Source of the DNA: Candidatus Rokuibacteriota bacterium
Lineage (GTDB): Bacteria; Methylomirabilota; Methylomirabilia; Rokubacteriales; CSP1-6
Length of the DNA stretch: 64,000 nucleotides
Direction of reading: 5' to 3'
Assembly: GCA_003220225.1 (NCBI GenBank)
Contig: QHRU01000051.1
Coordinates: forward strand, 1 to 64,000
Notes under the pieces: model-generated
What the model was told of the DNA's origin: nothing
The model's input: only the letters and a program-made list of their open reading frames with translations
Databases searched by the model: none
Made by a program: the position numbers and the translations under genes
In this document: positions 25,481 to 33,890 of the stretch, piece after piece
How the letters are laid out: every line of letters starts with the position of its first letter
Position numbering within the stretch: position 1 is the stretch's first letter

Positions 25481-26419
25481 GTGTGGGCGTACGTCGGCCG
25501 GCGTCTGCTGCTCGCGATCCCCACGCTGCTCGGGGCCAGCATCATCGTCTTCGCGATGGTGCACCTGGCTCCGGGCGATCCGATCGCGGCGGTGATGCCG
25601 GCCGAGTCCAGCCAGGCGGAGATCGAGGCCACCAAGCGCGCGTACGGCTTCGACAAGCCGCTGCCCGTGCAGTATCTCGTCTGGCTCGGGCGCGTGGCGC
25701 AGGGCGACCTCGGCCGTTCGATCGCCACCCGCCGCGCGGTGATCCTCGACGTCCGTGACGCCCTCGCGAACAGCCTCGTGCTCGCGCTGTCGTCGTCGCT
25801 GCTCGCCTTCGCGCTGGGCGTGGCCCTCGGCCTCCTGGCGGCGTTCCGGCAGGGCCGGGCGCTCGACAAGCTCGCGAGCGCCATCGCCGTCGTCGGCGTC
25901 TCCGTGCCGCACTACTGGGCGGGGATCATCCTCATCATCATCTTCTCCGTGCAGCTCAACTGGCTGCCCGCCATGGGCGCCGCCAACGAGCCCGGCGTGC
26001 TCCCGTACCTGCGCCACATCGCGCTGCCGACGGTGGCGCTGTCGCTCATCCCGCTCGGCGTCATCACGCGCGTGGTGCGCTCGGCCGCGCTCGACATCCT
26101 GAGCCAGGAGTTCGTGCTGGCCCTGCGCGCCAAGGGGCTGGCGGCGCGGCGGGTGTTCACGCACGTGGTCAAGAACGCCGCCCCGCAGATCCTCACCGTG
26201 CTCGGGCTGCAGTTCGGCTTCCAGCTCGGCGGCTCCGTGCTGGTGGAGGCGGTGTTTTCGTGGCCGGGCACCGGCTACCTCCTGAACCTCGCCATCTTCC
26301 AGCGCGACATTCCGGTGCTCCAGGGCGTGATCCTCGTGCTCGCCACGTTCTTCGTGCTGCTGAACCTCGCGGTGGACCTGCTGCAGACGCTCGTCGATCC
26401 GCGGATCGCCCGCCACTGA
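25481..26419 (+). CDS. peptide-type ABC transporter permease (DppB family)
   Basis: A 312-residue inner-membrane permease. It opens with a membrane segment (RRLLLAIPTLLGASIIVFAM), has the HLAPGDP motif typical of DppB, further hydrophobic segments, and the cytoplasmic EAA-like loop DILSQEFVLALRAKGLAARRV. The start is GTG 25481. It overlaps the next permease by TGATG. Confidence 0.9.
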   Translation: MWAYVGRRLLLAIPTLLGASIIVFAMVHLAPGDPIAAVMPAESSQAEIEATKRAYGFDKPLPVQYLVWLGRVAQGDLGRSIATRRAVILDVRDALANSLVLALSSSLLAFALGVALGLLAAFRQGRALDKLASAIAVVGVSVPHYWAGIILIIIFSVQLNWLPAMGAANEPGVLPYLRHIALPTVALSLIPLGVITRVVRSAALDILSQEFVLALRAKGLAARRVFTHVVKNAAPQILTVLGLQFGFQLGGSVLVEAVFSWPGTGYLLNLAIFQRDIPVLQGVILVLATFFVLLNLAVDLLQTLVDPRIARH

Positions 26420-27309
26420 TGGCGATCACGACCACGCTGCCCCGCGAGCTGGACGCCGTCGCCGGCGCGCCGATGTCCTACTGGCGCACGGTCGGGTGGC
26501 GGCTCGCCCGCGATCCCGCGACGCTCGCCGCCGGCGCCGTCCTGGTGCTCATCGCGCTCTCCGCGCTGCTCGCGCCGTGGCTGGCGCCCTACGACCCGAA
26601 CGCCGGCTCGATCCGGCTGCGCCTGGCGTTCGTCGGCGCCCCCGCGCACCTGCTCGGGACGGACGAGCAGGGCCGGGACATGCTGAGCCGCCTGCTGTGG
26701 GGCGGGCGTATGACGCTGGTGGCCGGGCTCACGCCGGTGCTGGTGGCGTTCGTGCTGGGCACCGGGCTCGGCGTGCTCGCGGGCTACGTGGGCGGGCTCA
26801 CGAACACGCTGGTGATGCGGACGATGGACATCTTCTACGCGTTTCCGGCCGTGCTGCTCGCCATCGCCATCTCGGGCGCGCTCGGGCCCGGCCTGCCGAA
26901 CACGCTGATCTCGCTCTCGATCGTGTTCGTGCCGCGCGTGGTGCGGGTCGCGGAGTCCGCCACCGTGCAGGTGAAGGGCCTCGAGTACATCGCGGCCGCG
27001 CGGGCGAGCGGCGCCGGCGTGGGCGCGATCGTGCGGCATCATCTGCTCGCCAACGTGCTCGGCCCGATCCTCGTGTTCGCGAGCACCCAGGTGTCGCTCT
27101 CGATCATCCTCGCCGCCGGCCTGTCCTTCCTCGGGCTCGGCGTCACCCCGCCGGCGGCCGAGTGGGGCCTGATGCTGAACGCGCTGCGCCAGTCGATCTA
27201 CGTGAACGCGGTGGTCCCCGCCCTGCCCGGGGTGGCGATCTTCGTGACGTCCATGGCGTTCAACCTGCTCTCCGACGGCCTGCGCGACGCCATGGAGATC
27301 CGCGCGTGA
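26419..27309 (+). CDS. peptide-type ABC transporter permease (DppC family)
   Basis: A 296-residue permease with the DppC hallmarks: one N-terminal helix followed by LAPYDPNAG, then HLLGTDEQGRDMLSRLLWGGR, several helices, the EAA-like loop GLEYIAAARASGAG, and late GLSFLGLGVTPPAAEWG. Its ATG overlaps the previous stop, and its stop overlaps the next GTG. Confidence 0.9.
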   Translation: MAITTTLPRELDAVAGAPMSYWRTVGWRLARDPATLAAGAVLVLIALSALLAPWLAPYDPNAGSIRLRLAFVGAPAHLLGTDEQGRDMLSRLLWGGRMTLVAGLTPVLVAFVLGTGLGVLAGYVGGLTNTLVMRTMDIFYAFPAVLLAIAISGALGPGLPNTLISLSIVFVPRVVRVAESATVQVKGLEYIAAARASGAGVGAIVRHHLLANVLGPILVFASTQVSLSIILAAGLSFLGLGVTPPAAEWGLMLNALRQSIYVNAVVPALPGVAIFVTSMAFNLLSDGLRDAMEIRA

Positions 27310-28319
27310 GCCCGGGGAACGGCGCGCCGCCCCTGCTCGAGGTGCGCGGCCTGCGCAAGCACTTTCCCCTGCGCGGCGGCGTGTTCCAGCGCACGCACGC
27401 CTGGGTGCGCGCGGTCGACGGCGTCTCCTTCGACGTCTACCCGACCGAGACGCTCGGCATCGTCGGCGAGTCCGGCTGCGGGAAATCGACGCTGGCGCGC
27501 CTGATCCTGAGATTGATCGAGCCGGATGCGGGGACGGTGCGCTTCGGCGGCGAGGACGTGCGTGCGGCCACGCCGCCGCGCATGAAGCGGCTGCGCCGCG
27601 ACATGCAGCTGGTCTTCCAGGATCCGTACGCGTCGCTGAACCCGCGCCTCACCATCGAGGACGCCGTCGCCTTCAGCCTCATCGTGCACGGCACGCCGCG
27701 GGCGGAGGCGCGCGATCGTGCGCGCGCGCTGCTGGGCCGCGTCGGCCTCGACCCGCGGCTCTACGGCCGGCGGTACGCGCACGAGCTGAGCGGCGGCCAG
27801 CGCCAGCGCGTGAACATCGCGCGCGCCCTCGTGCTGGACCCCAAGCTGCTGGTGCTCGACGAGCCGGTGTCCGCCCTCGACAAGTCGGTGCAGGCGCAGG
27901 TGCTCAACCTGCTCCAGGACCTGAAAGCCGAGCGCGCGCTGACCTACGTGTTCATCTCGCACGACCTGAACGTCATCGAGTACGTGAGCGGTCGCGTGCT
28001 CGTCATGTACCTCGGCGAGGTCGTGGAGACGGGGACGGCCGACGCGCTCGCGCAATCACCGAAGCATCCCTACACGCAGGCGCTCTTCGCATCCGCGCCG
28101 AGCCTGGATCCCGACCACCGCATGGAGCGGCCGCCGCTCGCCGGCGATCCGCCGAACCCGATCGATCCACCGTCCGGCTGCCGCTTCCGCACGCGCTGCG
28201 CGTTCGCGATGCCGCGCTGCGCGCAGGCGCCGCCGACGCTGCTGGCGGTCGGCGCGAGGCACGAGGTGGCCTGCTACCTCTACGAGGCCGAGGCCACGGT
28301 CGCGGCCCCGGCGTGCTAG
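27306..28319 (+). CDS. peptide-type ABC transporter ATP-binding protein (DppF/OppF family)
   Basis: A 337-residue ATPase: Walker A GESGCGKS (54-61), QLVFQDPYASLNPR, signature ELSGGQRQR, Walker B KLLVLDEPVSALD and the C-terminal Cys-containing region (CRFRTRCAFAMPRC). The GTG at 27306 overlaps the permease stop (GTGA). It closes the five-gene operon and is followed by a long inverted repeat. Confidence 0.9.
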   Translation: MSPGNGAPPLLEVRGLRKHFPLRGGVFQRTHAWVRAVDGVSFDVYPTETLGIVGESGCGKSTLARLILRLIEPDAGTVRFGGEDVRAATPPRMKRLRRDMQLVFQDPYASLNPRLTIEDAVAFSLIVHGTPRAEARDRARALLGRVGLDPRLYGRRYAHELSGGQRQRVNIARALVLDPKLLVLDEPVSALDKSVQAQVLNLLQDLKAERALTYVFISHDLNVIEYVSGRVLVMYLGEVVETGTADALAQSPKHPYTQALFASAPSLDPDHRMERPPLAGDPPNPIDPPSGCRFRTRCAFAMPRCAQAPPTLLAVGARHEVACYLYEAEATVAAPAC

Positions 28320-28378
28320 CTTGGCCGTTAGGCACGTGTCACGCCCGTGCCGCTTCGCCCACCGCGGCGTCGCAGATG

Positions 28379-28419
28379 GTGGCCGCCCCGCTCGAGAAAA
28401 AGCGCGAGTTGGCGGCCAC
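28379..28419. terminator. long stem-loop after the ABC operon
   Basis: GTGGCCGCC (28379-28387) and GGCGGCCAC (28411-28419) form a 9-bp stem, with an inner CTCG/CGAG stem around an A-rich loop. It lies 60 nt after the last ABC gene and about 95 nt before the secreted protein. No U-tract follows, so it may be a terminator or a transcript-stabilising element. Confidence 0.4.
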
Positions 28420-28512
28420 TTTCGCCGCGCCGTGGGGGCAAGAGGCGGCGCGGCAGACTGGTTGCAGTCGCCAGAGCAGCGCAGGCCAACGCCGACCTCC
28501 GGGAGGCAACAC

Positions 28513-28944
28513 ATGAGGATGGGACGAGCTGCGATCTTCGTGAGTCTCGCGCTCAGCATTTGTGTCGCGCCCCTTGCGGCTCACGCGCAACAGCCGGCAG
28601 GGCCACCGCCTCAGATCCAGGCGGCGCAGACCTTCCTGATGACCTGGGGCAGTCAGAAGTGGGACGAGCTGAAAGCCGTCGCCGCGGACACGGTCACGGT
28701 CAAGGTCGGGCCCGGCACCTACACGCTGCAGCCGGCCGCGCAGAAGTCCGACGTGCAGCTGACGCTGCCGTTCCGAGGACTCTCCACGGTTCGCACCGAC
28801 GGCAAAATCACGGGCGTCAAGGTCGACGAGATGGCGCTCAAGATGGGCGACAAGGAGATGCGCGGACCGGGGATGGTCGATCTGAAGGAAGAGAACGGCG
28901 CGTTCCGCGTCACCGGAGTCAGCGCGACCAGCACGCCGCAGTAG
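28513..28944 (+). CDS. small secreted protein of unknown function
   Basis: A 143-residue protein with a clear signal peptide (AIFVSLALSICVAPLAAHAQ). The mature part starts PAGPPPQIQAAQTFLMTWG and is rich in short beta strands: VTVKVGPGTYTL, VQLTLPFRGLSTV, GKITGVKVDEMALKMGDKEM. No cofactor or catalytic motif is recognised. The start has GGGAGG ten bases upstream. A strong terminator hairpin follows the stop, so it is probably a single-gene unit. Confidence 0.65.
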   Translation: MRMGRAAIFVSLALSICVAPLAAHAQQPAGPPPQIQAAQTFLMTWGSQKWDELKAVAADTVTVKVGPGTYTLQPAAQKSDVQLTLPFRGLSTVRTDGKITGVKVDEMALKMGDKEMRGPGMVDLKEENGAFRVTGVSATSTPQ

Positions 28945-28957
28945 CCGCGTTCCAGGA

Positions 28958-28976
28958 GGCGGGCGCCTCGCCCGCC
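28958..28976 (+). terminator. GC-rich terminator hairpin after the secreted protein
   Basis: GGCGGGCG and CGCCCGCC pair perfectly (8 bp) around the loop CCT, 14 bases after the stop. TTCGCTCTT follows as a weak T-rich tail. The position and compactness fit an intrinsic terminator. Confidence 0.6.
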
Positions 28977-29014
28977 TTCGCTCTTCGACCGAGTCGCCCG
29001 TGGAAGGGTATGTC

Positions 29015-29020
29015 TATAAT
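29015..29020 (+). promoter_or_regulatory. consensus TATAAT -10 box before the Lys-rich mini-gene
   Basis: TATAAT appears 32 bases before the ATG of a 19-codon gene and just after the terminator of the preceding gene. I see no convincing -35 box. The implied leader carries a strong GAGGAGGTGAG ribosome-binding site. Confidence 0.5.
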
Positions 29021-29052
29021 CAGCGGAGAACGCGACGAGAGGAGGTGAGCTC

Positions 29053-29112
29053 ATGGCCAAAGGCAAAGGCATGCGGAAGGAAAAGAAGAAGCCGAAGAAG
29101 GAGAAGAAGTAG
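29053..29112 (+). CDS. 19-residue lysine-rich peptide gene
   Basis: The reading frame MAKGKGMRKEKKKPKKEKK with a TAG stop is preceded by an optimal GAGGAGGTGAG site and a TATAAT box. Twelve of the 19 residues are basic (11 Lys, 1 Arg). It has its own promoter and follows a terminator, so it looks like an intended gene. It could bind nucleic acid or ribosomes, or act as a short regulatory peptide; no function is known to me. Confidence 0.6.
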   Translation: MAKGKGMRKEKKKPKKEKK

Positions 29113-29174
29113 CGTGGAGACGCCCGACCGCGGCGCGCGCTCGCTCCGCGGCGGCGTCCGCGTCGGCGACTGAC

Positions 29175-30785
29175 TCAGACGGCGCCTTCCTCCACCACGT
29201 GGGCGGCTCGCTCGCTCGACGCCGCCGTCGCCGGCGACGTCGGCTCGAGCCGGATACGGCGCATGAAGGGCAGGACCAGCGGCACCGCCGCGAACATCAT
29301 GGCCAGCAGCCAGAAGTCGTCCGCGTACGCCAGCAGCTGGGCCTGCGAGACCGTCTCGCGATAGAGCATCGCCACCGCCTGGCGGTCGGCGGTGAAGGTG
29401 TCGCTGCCCTGGGCCACGAAATGGCGCGCCCAGCGCGTGAGGCGCAGGCGCGTCTCCCAGTCCCACGCGGTGATGTGGCTCGCGAGCGTGGACTGGTGGA
29501 ACTGGCTGCGCTGGGCGAGCAGCGTCGTGACCACGGCGATCCCCACGCTGCCGCCGACATTGCGCATCATGCCGTACACCGCGGTGGCGTTGACGAGCTT
29601 GTCGCGCCGCACGGTGGCCAGGGTCAGGGTGGACAGCGGCACGAAGATGAAGCCGACCGCGAATCCCTGGATGAAGCGCGGCAGCGCGAGCGCCCAGTAG
29701 TCCATGCCCAGCGTCAGCGAGGTCATCATGTAGAGGCTGACGGCGTTGAGCAGACAGCCGAAGCCCAGCATGAAGCGTTGGTCCACGCGGGTCACGATCC
29801 CGGAGGCGAACAGCGAGCAGATGTTGCCGAGGCCGCCCGGCGCCAGCACGAGGCCCGACGTCCACGCGTCGTAGCCGAGCAGCTGCTGCGTGAAGACGGC
29901 GACCAGCAGCATGCCCGAGAACATGCCGAAGCCGACGACCGAGATCAGGGTGACGCCCGTGGCGAAGTTGCGGTCCGTGAACGCGGTGAGGTCGACGATG
30001 GGCTCGCTGGTCAGCAGCTCGCGGATCAGGAAGCCGGCGAGCGCGCACACGGCGACGATGGTCATCGCGACGATCGTCGGCGAGTCGAACCAGTCTTCCC
30101 GCTCGCCGCGGTCCAGGACCAGCTGGAGGCACGCGAAGCCCACGACCATCAGGCCCAGACCCCACCAGTCGATCCGCGCCGCCCGGCGCAGATAGGGCGG
30201 GTCGAACAGGAAGGCGCTGGCCATGAGGAAGCCGAGGATGCCGACGGGCAGATTGATGTAGAAGATCCAGCGCCACGACCACTCGTCGGCGAGATAGCCG
30301 CCGACGGTCGGGCCGAGGATCGGGCCGAGGATGAAGCCGACGCCCCAGATCGCCATCGCGAGGCCGCGCTGGTGAAACGGGAAGATCTCCCACAGGATCG
30401 CCTGCGAGAGCGGGATGATGGGACCGCCGCCGAGGCCCTGGAAGATGCGGGCCACGATCAGCGTGGTCAGGTTGGGCGCGATGCCGGAGAGGAACGAGCT
30501 GGCCACGAACAGCGTGGAGCAGATGAGGAAGAAGCGCTTGCGCCCGAACAACCCGGCCAGCCAGCCGGTGGCCGGGATGACGACCGCGTTCGCCGCCAGG
30601 TACGACGTGATCACCCACGACACCTCGTCGAGCCCCGCCGACATCGAGCCTTGAAGATGCGGCAGGATGACGTTGGTGACGCTGGTGTCGAGGATCTGCA
30701 TGAAGGCCACCACCATGACGGTGAAGGTGATGGCCCACTTCTGGGCCGAAGCGACCGGCGGTGCTTCCGGGAGCGGAGACCTCAT
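29175..30785 (-). CDS. DHA2-family MFS efflux transporter (EmrB/QacA type)
   Basis: A 536-residue 14-helix drug/proton antiporter. Recognisable parts are the motif-C-like LDTSVTNVILPHL near the N-terminus, GWLAGLFGRKRFF (motif A) and the WRWIFYINLPVG segment that marks the DHA2 family. It probably exports toxic compounds or metabolites. The ATG at 30785 is divergent from the alcohol dehydrogenase gene; the shared 78-base gap holds a 17-bp motif that recurs at 33861. Confidence 0.92.
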   Translation of the reverse strand: MRSPLPEAPPVASAQKWAITFTVMVVAFMQILDTSVTNVILPHLQGSMSAGLDEVSWVITSYLAANAVVIPATGWLAGLFGRKRFFLICSTLFVASSFLSGIAPNLTTLIVARIFQGLGGGPIIPLSQAILWEIFPFHQRGLAMAIWGVGFILGPILGPTVGGYLADEWSWRWIFYINLPVGILGFLMASAFLFDPPYLRRAARIDWWGLGLMVVGFACLQLVLDRGEREDWFDSPTIVAMTIVAVCALAGFLIRELLTSEPIVDLTAFTDRNFATGVTLISVVGFGMFSGMLLVAVFTQQLLGYDAWTSGLVLAPGGLGNICSLFASGIVTRVDQRFMLGFGCLLNAVSLYMMTSLTLGMDYWALALPRFIQGFAVGFIFVPLSTLTLATVRRDKLVNATAVYGMMRNVGGSVGIAVVTTLLAQRSQFHQSTLASHITAWDWETRLRLTRWARHFVAQGSDTFTADRQAVAMLYRETVSQAQLLAYADDFWLLAMMFAAVPLVLPFMRRIRLEPTSPATAASSERAAHVVEEGAV

Positions 30786-30800
30786 GCTGACCCTGCAGGT

Positions 30801-30817
30801 GTTGCGATAGGATATGC
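30801..30817 (+). repeat. 17-bp motif, copy 1, in a divergent intergenic region
   Basis: GTTGCGATAGGATATGC occurs here and again identically at 33861-33877. Both copies lie between divergent genes and upstream of a plus-strand redox gene. It contains -10-like hexamers (TAGGAT, TATGCN). The shared core GATATGC also occurs at 50847, upstream of a secreted-protein gene. It may be a promoter or regulator site. Confidence 0.5.
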
Positions 30818-30863
30818 CTCCCGCGGGCGACCGCAAGACGCCCGCCGGTGAGAGGAGCCCGAG

Positions 30864-31943
30864 ATGAAAGCCGCCATCTTCCACGAGGCGCACAAGCCGC
30901 TGACGATCGAGAACGTCGAGATCGACACGCCGATCGGGCGCGAGGTGCTGGTGCGCACCGTCGCCTCCGGCGTCTGCCACAGCGATCTGCACTTCGTCGA
31001 CGGCTACTACCCGTTTCCGACGCCCGCCATCCTCGGCCACGAGGCGGCCGGCATCGTCGAGGCCGTCGGGCCACAGGTGGGTGAGTTCAAGCCGGGCGAT
31101 CACGTCATCGCGTGTCTGTCGGTCTTCTGCGGCGCGTGCGACTACTGCCTCACCGGCAAGACGCATCTCTGCCAGACGCGGCCGGCCCGGAAGAAGGACG
31201 AGCCGCCGAAGCTGACGTGGAACGGCCAGCCCGTCAACCAGTTCGCGAATCTCTCGGCCTACGCGGAGAAGATGCTGGTCCACGAGAACGCGCTCGTGAA
31301 GATCGACGACCAGATGCCGTTCGCCCAGGCGGCGCTCATCGGCTGCGGGGTGACCACGGGCGTCGGGGCCGTGCTGAACACCGCGCGGATCGAGCCCGGC
31401 TCCACGGTGGCCGTCTTCGGCGCCGGCGGCGTCGGCCTCGCGACCATCCAGGGGGCGCGCATCGCCGGCGCCCGGATGATCATCGCCGTGGACACGATGG
31501 AGTCGAAGTTCGCCAAGGCGAAAGAGCTGGGGGCCACCCACATCGTGAACGCCAGGGCCGATGATCCGGTGAAGGCGATTCGCACGCTGACCAACGGCGG
31601 CGTGGATTATTCGTTCGAGGCCATCGGCCTGAAGATCGCCGCCGAGCAGTGCTTCGACTGCCTCAAGCCCGGCGGCACCGCGACCGTGATCGGCATGATC
31701 CCGGTGGGGCAGAAGATCGAGCTCGACGGGCCGATGTTCCTGCGCGAGAAGAAGATCCAGGGCTGCAGCATGGGCAGCAACCGCTTCAAGGTCGACATGC
31801 CGCGCTACATCGAGTTCTACCGCCAGGGTCGGCTCAAGCTGGACGAGATGGTCAGCCGCCGGGGCAGGCTCGAGGACGTGAACGAGGCGTTCCGCGCGAT
31901 GAAGGCGGGCGAGGTCGCGCGCACGGTGCTGATGTTCGACTGA
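30864..31943 (+). CDS. zinc-dependent alcohol dehydrogenase, NAD(P)-linked
   Basis: A 359-residue MDR enzyme with both zinc sites: catalytic ligands Cys38 (GVCHSD) and His59 (GHEAAG), and structural Cys89, Cys92, Cys95 and Cys103. The cofactor motif is GAGGVGL. The overall form resembles class III-like or aryl alcohol dehydrogenases. ATG 30864 has GAGGAG nine bases upstream. Its stop overlaps the next dehydrogenase by TGATG. Confidence 0.92.
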   Translation: MKAAIFHEAHKPLTIENVEIDTPIGREVLVRTVASGVCHSDLHFVDGYYPFPTPAILGHEAAGIVEAVGPQVGEFKPGDHVIACLSVFCGACDYCLTGKTHLCQTRPARKKDEPPKLTWNGQPVNQFANLSAYAEKMLVHENALVKIDDQMPFAQAALIGCGVTTGVGAVLNTARIEPGSTVAVFGAGGVGLATIQGARIAGARMIIAVDTMESKFAKAKELGATHIVNARADDPVKAIRTLTNGGVDYSFEAIGLKIAAEQCFDCLKPGGTATVIGMIPVGQKIELDGPMFLREKKIQGCSMGSNRFKVDMPRYIEFYRQGRLKLDEMVSRRGRLEDVNEAFRAMKAGEVARTVLMFD

Positions 31944-33061
31944 TGCGCGCGGCCGTCATGCGCGATCGAACGCTGGTGGTGGCCGACATCCCGGTGCCGC
32001 AGCCGGGACCCGGCGAGGTGCTCGTGCGCACGCTGGCGTGCGGGATCTGCGGCTCCGACCTGCACGCGCTCCGGCACGCGGACAAGTTCGTCGAAACCAC
32101 CCGGCGTGCCGGCGGCCGCCCCATGGACCTCGACCGCGACGTCGTCATGGGCCACGAGTTCTGCGCGGAAATCGTCGAGCACGGCCCGGGCACCACGCGG
32201 ACGCTGCCGGTCGGCGCGCGCGTGTGCTCGCGGCCGATGCTCATCCGTGACACGGGACCCCAGACGATCGGCTACTCCAACGATCATCCCGGTGGCTACG
32301 GCGAGTACATGCGGCTCAGCGAGGCGCTGCTCCTCGCGGTTCCGAGCGGGCTGCCGACGGATCAGGCTGCCCTCACCGAGCCGATGGCCGTCGGCCTGCA
32401 CGCGGTGCAGAAGGCGCGTCTGCAGCGCGACGACGCGCCGCTCGTCATCGGCTGCGGTCCGGTCGGCCTCGCGGTGATCGTCGCGCTGCGCTTGCTGGAC
32501 GTGCGGCCGGTCGTCGCCGCCGATTTCTCGCCGCGCCGCCGCGAGCTGGCCGTCGCCCTCGGCGCCGACGTCGTGGTCGATCCCGCGAAGACCACGCCGT
32601 GGGAGAGCTGGCAGCAGGCGGCCGCGGTCTGGCGCGAGCCGGCGCGGGCGCCGCAGCCGCCGCCGTGGCTCCCGGGTCCGCCGCTGCGTCCCGCCGTCGT
32701 CTTCGAGTGCGTCGGCGTGCCCGGCGTGCTGGACCAGATCATGGCGGCGTCGCCGCGCGGCACGCGCATCGTCGTGGTCGGCGTGTGCATGGAGGCCGAC
32801 GCGATCCATCCGATGCTCGGGATCGTCAAGGAGCTGAATCTGCAGTTCGTGCTGGGCTACACGCAGGACGAGTTCGCGGCGACGCTCGGCCACATCGCCG
32901 AGGGCCGGATCCCGACGACACCGCTGATCACCGGACGCGTCGGCATCGACGGCGTCGCGCAGGCGTTCGAGGCGCTGGCCTCCCCCGAGCGCCACGCGAA
33001 GATCCTGGTTCAGACGGGCAGCGACGAGGGGCGCAGGCCGAGCGGCAGCGCGATCTTGTAG
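31943..33061 (+). CDS. zinc-type dehydrogenase, MDR family, without the structural-zinc cysteines
   Basis: A 372-residue paralogue-like MDR. The catalytic zinc motif is present (CGICGSDLHAL, then GHEFCAEIVE), as is the GCGPVGLAVI cofactor motif, but the four-cysteine structural lobe is replaced by SRPMLIRDTGP. The C-terminal 17 codons overlap the convergent ferritin-like gene by 52 bases, and the tail after KILVQTG looks unconserved. It may work in sequence with the upstream dehydrogenase. Confidence 0.87.
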   Translation: MRAAVMRDRTLVVADIPVPQPGPGEVLVRTLACGICGSDLHALRHADKFVETTRRAGGRPMDLDRDVVMGHEFCAEIVEHGPGTTRTLPVGARVCSRPMLIRDTGPQTIGYSNDHPGGYGEYMRLSEALLLAVPSGLPTDQAALTEPMAVGLHAVQKARLQRDDAPLVIGCGPVGLAVIVALRLLDVRPVVAADFSPRRRELAVALGADVVVDPAKTTPWESWQQAAAVWREPARAPQPPPWLPGPPLRPAVVFECVGVPGVLDQIMAASPRGTRIVVVGVCMEADAIHPMLGIVKELNLQFVLGYTQDEFAATLGHIAEGRIPTTPLITGRVGIDGVAQAFEALASPERHAKILVQTGSDEGRRPSGSAIL

Positions 33062-33801
33062 TAGGAGGCGAGGAAGCCCTCCCACCACTCCCGCCGCTCG
33101 CCGCCCCGGGCGACCTCCACGAAGAGCTGGAGGCTCTCGTCCTGCCAGCGCTGGATCACCTCGAGATTGGCCGGGTCGTCCTCGATGAGCGCCTTGACCA
33201 GCACGCGCGCGAAGCTGATGTGGCGCGTCTCGTCGCGCACGCGCGCGCGGTGGTTGACGGCCGAGAACACGTCGCCGCGCGCCTCGGCGCCGTCGGCGAG
33301 GACGGCGAAGGTGCCAGGTCCCGCCGCGCCCTCGGCGACGAAGTTGCCTTTCACGAGGATCTCGATGGTGTCCTCCAGCTCGAGCAGGTGACGGAAGAAG
33401 CGGCACGTCGTGCCGGGCGCCTCCCAGGCCGGCAGCCAGTCGCGCTCGGGAATGCCCGCGCGCTCGAACACCTCGCGATCCATCTCGAGGTGCCGCTGCT
33501 CGTCGGCGACCTGGAAGAGACAGCACTTCTTGAGCTCGTCGAAGGGGGCGTTGGCGGCCGCGGTGGCGATGTAGTGCGTGGCCGACAGCTCGGAGTAGTA
33601 GTTGTTGGCGAACTGATCGACGGCGCGCTCGAGATAGCGGGGACTCACCGTGCGGTAGGCGAGAGCGTCGGCCGGAATGCTCGCGCGCTCCGCGAGGTAG
33701 CGCTCGCGCTCTCGCGCCTGGAGCGCGACGTAGCGCTCCCACGTCAGGTTCGCGGGGTCCTTGAAGCGCTCGGGGTTCTTCAGGGTGATCGTCCGGGCCA
33801 T
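33010..33801 (-). CDS. ferritin-like diiron protein, probable oxidase or oxygenase
   Basis: A 263-residue helical protein with a two-metal ligand set: Glu71 (YYSELSATHY), Glu101/His104 (ADEQRH), glutamates in LLELEDTIEI (141-147), and Glu191/His194 (RDETRH). The two ExxH motifs are the ferritin/ribonucleotide-reductase-R2 pattern. It is divergent from a TmoF-like reductase and a ferredoxin-Rieske fusion, the electron-transfer parts typical of diiron hydroxylases. An oxygenase role is therefore attractive. It has the best sigma-70-like promoter in the window. Confidence 0.75.
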   Translation of the reverse strand: MARTITLKNPERFKDPANLTWERYVALQARERERYLAERASIPADALAYRTVSPRYLERAVDQFANNYYSELSATHYIATAAANAPFDELKKCCLFQVADEQRHLEMDREVFERAGIPERDWLPAWEAPGTTCRFFRHLLELEDTIEILVKGNFVAEGAAGPGTFAVLADGAEARGDVFSAVNHRARVRDETRHISFARVLVKALIEDDPANLEVIQRWQDESLQLFVEVARGGERREWWEGFLASYYKIALPLGLRPSSLPV

Positions 33802-33830
33802 GCGCGCCTCCGCGGGTGTTCGGTGCCGCT

Positions 33831-33859
33831 ACAGTAGGCACGCCGCCCGCCCGTGTCAA
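33831..33859 (-). promoter_or_regulatory. sigma-70-like promoter of the ferritin-like gene
   Basis: On the minus strand TTGACA (33854-33859) is followed by 17 bases and TACTGT (33831-33836). Initiation near 33824 would leave a short leader carrying GGAGG before the ATG at 33801. The spacing and the perfect -35 box make this the clearest full promoter seen here. Confidence 0.65.
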
Positions 33860-33860
33860 C

Positions 33861-33877
33861 GTTGCGATAGGATATGC
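33861..33877 (+). repeat. 17-bp motif, copy 2, before the ferredoxin reductase gene
   Basis: GTTGCGATAGGATATGC is identical to 30801-30817. It ends 13 bases before the ATG of the reductase and abuts the -35 box of the divergent ferritin-like gene, so a protein bound here could affect both directions. Confidence 0.5.
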
Positions 33878-33890
33878 GCCGGAGAGAGCC

